Source of the DNA: Streptomyces sp. NBC_01275
GTDB lineage: Bacteria; Actinomycetota; Actinomycetes; Streptomycetales; Streptomycetaceae
Assembly: GCF_026340655.1 (NCBI RefSeq)
Contig: NZ_JAPEOZ010000001.1
Span: 8,804,001-8,868,000 of the forward strand
Length of the DNA: 64,000 nt
Direction: 5' to 3'
Part shown: positions 44,784-52,187 of the stretch, in pieces
Layout: every line of letters begins with the position of its first letter
How positions within the stretch are numbered: position 1 is the first letter of the stretch
The notes under the pieces: generated by a model
The model's database searches: none
The model's input: the letters and a program-made list of their open reading frames with translations, nothing else
What the model was told of the DNA's origin: nothing
Program-made: the position numbers and the translations under genes

Positions 44784-45535
44784 ACGACTTCGAAGGGCTG
44801 ACGGCCCTGGTGACGGGCGGCGCCTCCGGCATCGGCCGGGCCACGGCGCAGCTCCTGGCCGAGCGCGGCGCCCGGGTCGCCGTCCTGGACCTGGACCCCT
44901 CGGGCGTGGACACGCCGCTCCTCGGCTACCGCGCCGACGTCGGCGACGACGCCTCCGTGCGGACGGCGGTCGCGGCCGCCGCAGCCGACCTCGGCGGCCT
45001 GGACGTGCTGGTCAACAACGCGGGCATCGGCGCCCAGGGCACCGTGGAGGACAACGACGACGCCGAATGGCACCGGGTCCTCGACGTCAACGTCGTCGGC
45101 ATGGTCCGCACGGCCCGCGCCGCCCTCCCGCACCTCAGGAACTCCTCCCACGCGGCGATCGTCAACACCTGCTCCATCGCGGCCACCGCCGGCCTGCCGC
45201 AGCGCGCGCTCTACAGCGCGACCAAGGGCGCGGTGTACTCCCTCACCCTCGCCATGGCCGCCGACCACCTCCGCGAGGGCGTCCGCGTCAACTGCGTCAA
45301 CCCCGGCACCGCGGACACCCCGTGGGTCGGCCGGCTGCTCGACGCCGCCGCCGACCCGGCCGCCGAACGCGCCGCCCTGGAGGCCCGCCAGCCCACCGGC
45401 CGACTGGTCAGCGCGGCCGAAGTCGCGGGCGCCATCGCCTACCTGGCGAGCCCCCTGTCCGGGGCCACCACCGGCACCTCCCTGGCCGTCGACGGCGGCA
45501 TGCAGGGCCTGCGGCTGCGCCCGGCGGGATCGTGA
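44780..45535 (+). CDS. SDR dehydrogenase of the fucose pathway
   Basis: A 251-residue classical SDR from GTG 44780: [30 protein letters not shown], the Ser region [27 protein letters not shown] (YxxxK) and [15 protein letters not shown]. Given its place between fuconate dehydratase and the aldo/keto reductase, the likely substrate is 2-keto-3-deoxy-L-fuconate, or L-fucose itself. Sequence alone does not decide between these. It overlaps both neighbours by 4 bp. Confidence 0.85.
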   Translation: MNDFEGLTALVTGGASGIGRATAQLLAERGARVAVLDLDPSGVDTPLLGYRADVGDDASVRTAVAAAAADLGGLDVLVNNAGIGAQGTVEDNDDAEWHRVLDVNVVGMVRTARAALPHLRNSSHAAIVNTCSIAATAGLPQRALYSATKGAVYSLTLAMAADHLREGVRVNCVNPGTADTPWVGRLLDAAADPAAERAALEARQPTGRLVSAAEVAGAIAYLASPLSGATTGTSLAVDGGMQGLRLRPAGS

Positions 45536-46503
45536 ACGCCCTCGGCCGCAGCGCCGTCCAGGTCACCGGCCTCGGCCTCGGCGCGGCCCCCCTCGCCAAC
45601 CTGTTCACCGAGGTCACCGACGAGCAGGCGTACGACACCGTGGACGCGGCCTGGCGAGCGGGCGTGCGCTACTTCGACACCGCCCCGCACTACGGCCTCG
45701 GGCTGTCCGAACGCCGTCTCGGCGCGGCCCTGCGCGAACACCCGCGAGCGCAGTACACGGTGTCCACGAAGGCAGGCCGCCTTCTGGAACCCGTGGACCC
45801 GCAGGCCGGCGACGACCTGGCCAACGGCTTCGCGGTGCCCGCCACACACCGGCGGGTGTGGGACTTCAGCGCCGACGGCGTACGGCGCTCCCTGGAGGCG
45901 AGCCTGGAGCGCCTGGGCCTCGACCGGGTCGACGTCGTCTACCTCCACGACCCCGACGACCATGCCGAACAGGCCTTCCGCGAGGGCTATCCCGCCCTGG
46001 AGCGGCTGCGCTCGGAGGGGGTGGTGGGCGCGATCGGCGCCGGCATGAACCAGGCCGAGATGCTCACCCGGTTCGTTCGCGAGACCGACGTGGACGTGGT
46101 GCTCTGCGCCGGCCGCTACACCCTGCTCGACCAGCGCGCCCGCGCCGAGCTGCTGCCCGCGGCCCTCGAACGGGGCGTCTCGGTGGTCGTCGGCGGCGCC
46201 TTCAACTCGGGTCTGCTGGCGGACCCCAGGCCCGGAGCGACGTACGACTACGCCCAGGCGTCACCCGAGCTGCTGGAGACGGCCCTGCGCATGAAGGCGG
46301 TCGCCGACCGGCACGGCGTCACCCTGCGCGCCGCCGCGCTGGCCTTCTGCGCCGCCCATCCGGCGGTCGCGAGCGTCCTGGTCGGCGCCCGCTCGGCGGC
46401 GGAAGTCGTCGACTGCGCCGAGCAGTTCGCCGCCCCCGTCCCCGCCGCGCTCTGGGAAGAGCTGAGGGACGCCGGACTTCTGCCCGGGGAAGAGCCGTCA
46501 TGA
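45532..46503 (+). CDS. Aldo/keto reductase, probable L-fucose dehydrogenase
   Basis: A 323-residue AKR: GLGLGAAPLANLFTEVTDEQ, VRYFDTAPHYGLGLSERRLG (catalytic Asp and Tyr), TVSTKAGRLLEP (Lys), DVVYLHDPDDHAEQAF (His), and C-terminal VLVGARSAAEVVDCAEQF. This is the form seen in bacterial L-fucose/D-arabinose 1-dehydrogenases of oxidative pathways. It would oxidise L-fucose to the lactone, which the amidohydrolase at 46811 then opens. GTG 45532 overlaps the preceding stop; its own stop overlaps the mutarotase ATG. Confidence 0.87.
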   Translation: MNALGRSAVQVTGLGLGAAPLANLFTEVTDEQAYDTVDAAWRAGVRYFDTAPHYGLGLSERRLGAALREHPRAQYTVSTKAGRLLEPVDPQAGDDLANGFAVPATHRRVWDFSADGVRRSLEASLERLGLDRVDVVYLHDPDDHAEQAFREGYPALERLRSEGVVGAIGAGMNQAEMLTRFVRETDVDVVLCAGRYTLLDQRARAELLPAALERGVSVVVGGAFNSGLLADPRPGATYDYAQASPELLETALRMKAVADRHGVTLRAAALAFCAAHPAVASVLVGARSAAEVVDCAEQFAAPVPAALWEELRDAGLLPGEEPS

Positions 46504-46814
46504 GAGTCGCCCTGCACACCAGGGTCCGCGCCGACCGGATCGACGCCTACGAGGCCGCCCACCGCGAGGTACCCCAGGAGCTCACCGACGCCATCCGCGC
46601 CGCCGGCGCCTCCTCCTGGACGATCTGGCGCAGCGGCCCCGACCTGTTCCACGTCCTGGAGTGCGAGGACTACGCCCGTCTCCTCGCCGAGTTGGAGCGA
46701 CTCCCGGTCAACGTGGCCTGGCAGGCCCGGATGGCCGATCTCCTCGACGTCGTGCACGACTACTCGGGCGCAGGCGCCGACGCCGGCCTGCCCGTCGTCT
46801 GGGAGCTGCCGTGA
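46500..46814 (+). CDS. L-rhamnose mutarotase-family protein (fucose mutarotase role)
   Basis: A 104-residue ferredoxin-like fold protein: MRVALHTRVRADRIDAYEAA with the conserved His, SSWTIWRSGPDLFHVLECED, and VAWQARMADLLDVVHDYSG. COG3254-type mutarotases interconvert alpha and beta anomers of rhamnose or fucose. In this operon it would supply the anomer used by the dehydrogenase. It overlaps the upstream gene by ATGA and the downstream gene by GTGA. Confidence 0.87.
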   Translation: MRVALHTRVRADRIDAYEAAHREVPQELTDAIRAAGASSWTIWRSGPDLFHVLECEDYARLLAELERLPVNVAWQARMADLLDVVHDYSGAGADAGLPVVWELP

Positions 46815-47635
46815 CCGTCGACGCCCACCACCACGTCTGGGACCTGTCCGTACGGGACCAGGACTGGATCGACGAAGGCAGCCCGCTGCGGCGCGACTTC
46901 ACGGTCGCGGACCTCGCACCCGAGGCCCGCGCCGCCGGAGTCGACCGCACGGTCCTCGTCCAGACGGTCACCGTGCCCGAGGAGACCCCCGAGTTCCTCG
47001 CCCTGGCCGCCGGGCACGAGCTGATCGCGGGCGTCGTCGGCTGGACCGACCTCACCCGCCCGGACGTCGCCGACGAACTGGCCCGGCTGCGGGAGCTGCC
47101 CGGCGGCCGGTACCTCAAGGGCGTCCGGCACCAGGTCCAGGGCGAGCCGGACCCACGATGGCTGCTGCGGGCCGACGTACGGCGCGGTCTCGCCGCCGTC
47201 GCCGACGCAGGGCTCGTCTACGACCTGGTCGTGCAGCCCCACCAGCTGCCTGCCTGCGTCGAGGCGGCCTCCTCCCTGCCCCAACTCACCTTCGTCCTCG
47301 ATCACTTGGGCAAGCCGCCCATCGCCTCCGGCGCGCTGGAGCCCTGGGCGTCCGACCTTCGGGCCCTCGCGGCCCTGCCCCACACCGTCGCCAAGCTCTC
47401 CGGCCTGGTCACCGAGGCCGACCCCGCCTCCTGGACCGTCGACGACCTGCGCCCCTACGTCGACACGGCGCTGGAGGCCTTCGGCCCGGCCCGGCTGATG
47501 TTCGGCTCCGACTGGCCGGTGTGCACGCCGACCGCGTCCTACGGCGAAGTCCTCGACCTCGCCCGCCGGTTGACCGACCCGCACGACCACGCCCAGCTCC
47601 TCGAGACCACCGCCGTCCGCGTCTACGACCTCTGA
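46811..47635 (+). CDS. Amidohydrolase-family lactonase, probable L-fuconolactonase
   Basis: A 274-residue TIM-barrel hydrolase: TVDAHHHVWDLSVRDQDWI (HxH metal motif), VVGWTDLTRPDVADELARLR, GVRHQVQGEPDP, FVLDHLGKPPIA, and GSDWPVCTPTASYGEVLDL with the late Asp. These features match COG3618 L-fuconolactonases and related L-rhamnono-lactonases. It would hydrolyse L-fucono-lactone to L-fuconate for FucD. GTG 46811 overlaps the mutarotase stop. It is the last gene of the operon, convergent with the LMF homologue. Confidence 0.88.
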   Translation: MTVDAHHHVWDLSVRDQDWIDEGSPLRRDFTVADLAPEARAAGVDRTVLVQTVTVPEETPEFLALAAGHELIAGVVGWTDLTRPDVADELARLRELPGGRYLKGVRHQVQGEPDPRWLLRADVRRGLAAVADAGLVYDLVVQPHQLPACVEAASSLPQLTFVLDHLGKPPIASGALEPWASDLRALAALPHTVAKLSGLVTEADPASWTVDDLRPYVDTALEAFGPARLMFGSDWPVCTPTASYGEVLDLARRLTDPHDHAQLLETTAVRVYDL

Positions 47636-47655
47636 GCCGTTTTCGTCCTCGGCGC

Positions 47656-49092
47656 CTACGGCCTCTGAGCCGCCCCCGCCAGCCGGGTCGGCGGCAGATA
47701 CTCCCGCACGTACGTCCGCTCCCAGCACGCGCCCGTCTCCCGCAGCTCCCGCCAGGTCGTGAACCGGTAGCGGAAGAGACGGGCGCGGACGTAGCGGGGC
47801 GGAGCGTCGGCGGGGAACGGAGAGCGGCGCAGCAGCCTCAGCGTGTCGCGGTCGTTCTCCAGCAGCCGTTCCACCAGGGCCCCGAACCACGGCTCGGCGT
47901 ACGCGGGGGAGAGCGCCGCGAACCACATCATCCAGTCCAGCCGCAGATGGTAGGGGGCGAACTGGCGTGGCCAGCGCCGCGGATCGCCGGGCTTGCCCCG
48001 GAACTCGTACTCCCGCCAGTCGGACTCCTCGCGCGGCACGTCGTCGAGCGTGCCCTCGACCACCACCTCGTAGCGGATCCGGCTCACGCTGCCGAACGCG
48101 CCGTAGGTGTTGACCAGATGGAGCGGGTCGAAGGAGCGGTTCATGACCTGGCGGCGGGAGAGCATGTTGCGCACCGGGCGGTGGCTGAGGAAGAGCAGGA
48201 GCGCGGCCGCGGCGAGGACCACCGCCTCGAACCACGGCGGGGCGTCCGCGGCGGACCGGTGGCCGGCGGGCAGGCCGAGGGCGGGCAGGTCGAGCGCGGA
48301 CAGGGCCAGCACGACGGTGATCCAGTTCAGCCAGGAGAAGTTGCCCGACAGCACCAGCCACAGCTGGGTCAGGATCATCAGCGAGGCGGCCGCCGTCGCG
48401 ATCGGCTGCGGGGTGAACAGCAGGAACGGCACGACGAGTTGGGTGAGGTGGTTGGCGGCGACCTCCACCCGGTGCAGCGGCTTCGGCAGACGGTGGAAGA
48501 ACCAGCTCAGCGGGCCGGGCATCGGCTGCGTCTCGTGGTGGTGGTCCAGACAGGTCAGCTTCCGCCAGCAGGGATCGCCCCGCATCTTGATCAGACCCGC
48601 GCCGAACTCCACCCGGAACAGGATCCAGCGCACCAGGAACAGCACCACGACCGGCGGGGCCACCTCGTCGTTGCCGAGGAACACCGCGAGGAAGCCGGTC
48701 TCCAGCAGCAGGGACTCCCAGCCGAACGCGTACCAGGTCTGACCGACGTTGACGATCGACAGATACAGCGCCCACGGCGCCAGCCACGCCGCCATGGCCG
48801 CCCCCAGCGGCAGCAGACCGTCCAGCCCCGCCAGCAGCGCCGCCGACACCGCGCAGCCCGTCCATGCGCAGAGCGCGAACAGACGGTCGGAGTAGCGGAG
48901 TTGGAACAGGCTCGGGGCCCGCCGGAACGGCGCCTGTGCGACGAAGCGCGGCACCGGCAGCATCCCGCGCTCGCCGAGCAGCGCCCGGAACTGCAGGGCG
49001 GCCGTCAGGAAGGCGACCAGGTACACCCCGGCCAGCGCCCGCTGGAAGACCAGCCGGCTCAGCCCGTACCCGGGCGCGGTGAACCAGTCCAC
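47656..49092 (-). CDS. Lipase maturation factor family membrane protein
   Basis: An integral membrane protein of about 478 residues from GTG 49092; GTG 49116 and ATG 49170 are in-frame alternatives, and homologues begin near VDWFTAPGYGLSRLVFQRAL. Features: YLSIVNVGQTWYAFGWESLLLE, VEFGAGLIKMRGDPCWRKLT, WFFHRLPKPLHRVEVAANH, RYEVVVEGTLDD, and a soluble C-terminus with LRLDWMMWFAALSP. In animals LMF1 folds lipases in the ER; the bacterial role is not known. About eight hydrophobic segments are visible. It is divergent from the phosphatase gene. Confidence 0.87.
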   Translation of the reverse strand: MDWFTAPGYGLSRLVFQRALAGVYLVAFLTAALQFRALLGERGMLPVPRFVAQAPFRRAPSLFQLRYSDRLFALCAWTGCAVSAALLAGLDGLLPLGAAMAAWLAPWALYLSIVNVGQTWYAFGWESLLLETGFLAVFLGNDEVAPPVVVLFLVRWILFRVEFGAGLIKMRGDPCWRKLTCLDHHHETQPMPGPLSWFFHRLPKPLHRVEVAANHLTQLVVPFLLFTPQPIATAAASLMILTQLWLVLSGNFSWLNWITVVLALSALDLPALGLPAGHRSAADAPPWFEAVVLAAAALLLFLSHRPVRNMLSRRQVMNRSFDPLHLVNTYGAFGSVSRIRYEVVVEGTLDDVPREESDWREYEFRGKPGDPRRWPRQFAPYHLRLDWMMWFAALSPAYAEPWFGALVERLLENDRDTLRLLRRSPFPADAPPRYVRARLFRYRFTTWRELRETGACWERTYVREYLPPTRLAGAAQRP

Positions 49093-49126
49093 TCTCCCTA
49101 TTCTTACTCCCGTCACGCTCCGTGCC

Positions 49127-49158
49127 CGGTTTCTCCGGTCGACGGTTTCTCCGGTCGA
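49127..49158. repeat. Perfect 16-bp tandem repeat between divergent genes
   Basis: CGGTTTCTCCGGTCGA occurs twice in tandem (49127-49142 and 49143-49158). It lies between the LMF homologue and the PAS/SpoIIE gene, about 30 bp before the latter's ATG. It may be a promoter-region duplication or paired regulator sites. Confidence 0.65.
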
Positions 49159-49189
49159 AGAATCGGACAAAGGCTGTCAAAGTGGCCCC

Positions 49190-51277
49190 ATGGCTGAACG
49201 GGGAGCGAGCGCCCTGTCCCTCCCGGACGACTGGCCCGCCCACCCGGATCCGATCCTGGTGCTCAACCGCATGGGCGGCTTCGACTGGGACCTGGACACC
49301 GGGCTGTTCCACATGGACGCCCGAGCGCACGAGATCTTCGATCTGCGCCCCGAGGAGTACGACGGCGACCCCCGGACCCTCTCCGTGCGGGTCCCGCAGG
49401 CCGAGGCCATCCGGCTGGACGCCCTGGTCGCGCAGGCCATCAAGGACGGCAGCGAGAACTACGGCGCCTACTTCCGCATGCGGCTGCGCGGGGGCACCCT
49501 GCGCTGGACCCACACCCAGGGCTACATCCGGCGCGACGCGACCGGCCGCCCCCGCCGGATCATCGGCATCGTCCGCGACGCCACCGAGGAGCTCGACGAC
49601 CTCGCCGCCCGCCGCACCGAGGCCGCCCTCGACGACGCCCGGCGCGAGCAGACCAGCGTCGTGCAGCTCACCACGGCCGCCCTGGCGCACGCCCGTACCG
49701 TGCAGGACGTCATCGACGTCCTGAAGGACACCCACGGCCTCACCCATCTGGGCGCGACCAGCCTCGTCATGGGCCTGGTCGAGGCCGGCCGCATCCGGCT
49801 GATCGCCGAGGGGCCCGAGGGCAGCTTCGTGCCCGGCACCCTGGTCACCGGGATCGACGAGCCGTACCCGATGAGCGAGGTCGTGCGCACCCTCACCCCC
49901 CGCTTCATCGAGTCGCCGGAGGAGTTCGCCGGCGGCTACCCCATGCTGTGGCCGCACATCACCGACCTGAAGATCACCTCCGCGGCCTATCTGCCGCTGA
50001 TCGTGCAGGCCCGTCCGATCGGCGCGATGGGCCTGCTCTACAGCGACCGGCGCGGCTTCACCCCCGAGGAGCGCAACATCCTCGTCGCCCTCGGCAGCAG
50101 CATCGCGCAGAGCCTGCAGCGGGCCATGTTCTACGAGCAGGAGAAGGACATCGCCGAGGGCCTCCAGCAGGCCATGCTGCCCCGCACCATCCCCAGCGTG
50201 CCCGGCGCCGACGTCGCCGTCCGCTACCGCGCCGCCACCATCGGCGGCACCCACGGCCGGGACATCGGCGGCGACTGGTACGACCTCATCCCGCTGCCCG
50301 GCGGCCGTGTCGGCGCCGTCATCGGGGACGTCCAGGGCCACGACACGCACGCCGCCGCCGTCATGGGCCAGCTCCGCATCGTCCTGCGCGCCTACGCGGC
50401 CGAGGGCCACCCGCCGGCCACGGTGATGGCCCGGGCCTCCGTCTTCCTGCACGAGCTCGACACCGACCGCTTCGCCACCTGCCTGTACGCGGAGGCCGAC
50501 CTGTCCACCGGCGTCGTCCAGGCCGTCCGCGCCGGGCACATCGACCCGCTGCTGCGCGCCCCCGACGGCGTCTGCCGGCGCGCCCCCGTGCCGGGCGGAC
50601 TGCCGCTGGGCCTGTCCGCCGAGTTCGGCAGCCTCGACTACCCCGTCGGCACCATCGAGCTCGACCCCGGCCACACCCTGCTGCTGTGCACCGACGGCCT
50701 GGTCGAACAGCCCGGCGCCGACCTCGACGACGGCCTCGACGCCCTCACCGCCCTGATCGCCTCGGGCCCCGAGGACGTCCGCGAACTCGCCGACCTGCTG
50801 ATCGACGTCGCCGAGGACCGCGGAGGGGACGACGACGTGGCGCTCCTGCTGCTGCGCCGGCGCGGCCCGGACACCGCGCAGGCCGGGGGCCGGCTCCAGC
50901 AGCATGTAGCGCCGGGTGACCCGGAGGCCCTCGCCGAGGCCCGGCACATGACCGGCGCCGCCGTCCGCGCCTGGGGCCCGAGCGACCGGGCCGACGAGAT
51001 CGAGCTGGTCGCCGACGAACTCATCACCAACGCCCTGATGCACACCGAGGGCGCCGCGATCGTCACCCTGCGGGTCCTCACCGGAACCGACCGCCGGCTG
51101 CGCGTCGAGGTCGAGGACTCCTCCAGCGCCCTGCCGCGCCGCCGCGAGGCGGGGGAGTCGGGCGTGTCCGGGCGGGGCCTGCTCCTGGTCGACCTGCTCG
51201 CGGACGGGTGGGGCGTGGAGGCGCGGGGCGGCGGCAAGTGCGTGTGGTGCGAGTTCCTGGTCCCCGAGGAGGCCTGA
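49190..51277 (+). CDS. PAS-GAF-SpoIIE (PP2C) phosphatase with C-terminal HATPase domain
   Basis: A 695-residue cytoplasmic signalling protein. The PAS domain starts near MGGFDWDLDTGLFHMD. The GAF region spans AHARTVQDVIDVLKDTHGLT to GAMGLLYSDRRGFTPEERNI. A helical linker (YEQEKDIAEGLQQAMLP) leads into the SpoIIE-type PP2C domain, with GGDWYDLIPLPGGRVGAVIG, GDVQGHDTHAAAVMGQLR and TLLLCTDGLVE metal Asp residues. The C-terminal HATPase_c anti-sigma kinase-like domain has ELVADELITNALMHTEG and GRGLLLVDLLADGWGV. Such fusions tune anti-anti-sigma partner switching. ATG 49190 is chosen; no strong ribosome-binding site is visible. Confidence 0.92.
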   Translation: MAERGASALSLPDDWPAHPDPILVLNRMGGFDWDLDTGLFHMDARAHEIFDLRPEEYDGDPRTLSVRVPQAEAIRLDALVAQAIKDGSENYGAYFRMRLRGGTLRWTHTQGYIRRDATGRPRRIIGIVRDATEELDDLAARRTEAALDDARREQTSVVQLTTAALAHARTVQDVIDVLKDTHGLTHLGATSLVMGLVEAGRIRLIAEGPEGSFVPGTLVTGIDEPYPMSEVVRTLTPRFIESPEEFAGGYPMLWPHITDLKITSAAYLPLIVQARPIGAMGLLYSDRRGFTPEERNILVALGSSIAQSLQRAMFYEQEKDIAEGLQQAMLPRTIPSVPGADVAVRYRAATIGGTHGRDIGGDWYDLIPLPGGRVGAVIGDVQGHDTHAAAVMGQLRIVLRAYAAEGHPPATVMARASVFLHELDTDRFATCLYAEADLSTGVVQAVRAGHIDPLLRAPDGVCRRAPVPGGLPLGLSAEFGSLDYPVGTIELDPGHTLLLCTDGLVEQPGADLDDGLDALTALIASGPEDVRELADLLIDVAEDRGGDDDVALLLLRRRGPDTAQAGGRLQQHVAPGDPEALAEARHMTGAAVRAWGPSDRADEIELVADELITNALMHTEGAAIVTLRVLTGTDRRLRVEVEDSSSALPRRREAGESGVSGRGLLLVDLLADGWGVEARGGGKCVWCEFLVPEEA

Positions 51278-51318
51278 CACCGCGAGGCGCTGTCCGCCCC
51301 GGATGGCACCCTGGACGT

Positions 51319-52182
51319 ATGCCGGAACTTCCTGAGGTCGAAGCGCTCAAGGACTTCCTGACCGAGCGTCTCGTCGGCCACGAGATCGTCCGCGTCCTGC
51401 CGGTCGCGATCAGCGTCCTGAAGACGTACGACCCTCCCGTCACCGCGGTCGAGGGCCACCGGGTCGGCGCGGTGCACCGGCACGGCAAGTTCCTCGACCT
51501 GGAGACCGGCGACGGCCTCCACCTCGTCACCCACCTGGCCCGCGCGGGCTGGCTGCACTGGAAGGACCGTCTCCCCGATGGCCCGCCCCGCCCCGGCAAG
51601 GGCCCCCTTGCCCTGCGGGTCGCCCTGGAGACGGGCGAGGGCTTCGACCTCACCGAGGCCGGCACCCAGAAGCGCCTCGCGGTGTACGTGGTCCGCGACC
51701 CGCACGACGTCCCCGGGGTGGCCCGCCTCGGCCCCGACCCGCTCGCCGCCGACTTCGACGAGCCCCGCCTCGCCGCACTCCTCGCGGGCGAACGGCGGCA
51801 GCTCAAGGGCGCCCTGCGCGACCAGAGCCTCCTCGCCGGCGTCGGCAACGCCTACAGCGACGAGATCCTGCACGCGGCCCGGATGTCCCCCTTCAAACTC
51901 GCCGCCACCCTGACCCCGGACGAGACCCACACCCTCTACACGGCCCTGCGCACGACGCTCACCGAGGCGGTGGAACGCTCCCGCGGCCTGGCCGCCGGCC
52001 GACTGAAGGCCGAGAAGAAGAGCGGTCTGCGCGTCCACGGCCGCACCGGCGAACCCTGCCCGGTCTGCGGCGACACCGTCCGCGAGGTCTCCTTCAGCGA
52101 CTCCTCGCTGCAGTACTGCCCCACCTGCCAGACGGGCGGCAAGCCGCTCGCGGACCGCAGGATGTCCCGCCTGCTGAAGTGA
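51319..52182 (+). CDS. Fpg/Nei-family DNA glycosylase
   Basis: A 287-residue protein beginning MPELPEVEALKDFLTERLVG, with the catalytic Pro2 and Glu3. The H2TH region is GALRDQSLLAGVGNAYSDEI. A zinc finger ends the protein (CPVCGDTV, then YCPTCQTGG). It excises oxidised bases and nicks abasic sites in base excision repair. The substitution pattern is closer to actinobacterial Nei/Fpg-like paralogues than to canonical MutM, so its lesion preference is uncertain. ATG 51319 is fixed by the N-terminal Pro requirement. Confidence 0.92.
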   Translation: MPELPEVEALKDFLTERLVGHEIVRVLPVAISVLKTYDPPVTAVEGHRVGAVHRHGKFLDLETGDGLHLVTHLARAGWLHWKDRLPDGPPRPGKGPLALRVALETGEGFDLTEAGTQKRLAVYVVRDPHDVPGVARLGPDPLAADFDEPRLAALLAGERRQLKGALRDQSLLAGVGNAYSDEILHAARMSPFKLAATLTPDETHTLYTALRTTLTEAVERSRGLAAGRLKAEKKSGLRVHGRTGEPCPVCGDTVREVSFSDSSLQYCPTCQTGGKPLADRRMSRLLK

Positions 52183-52187
52183 GGGGC

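Noticed and set aside
46760..51280. 1506-codon open frame on the minus strand
   Set aside because: It is antisense to the fuconolactonase and phosphatase genes. Parts that look protein-like come only from the overlapping LMF gene in another frame. It has the Gly/Val/Ala-rich shadow composition typical of GC-rich DNA.
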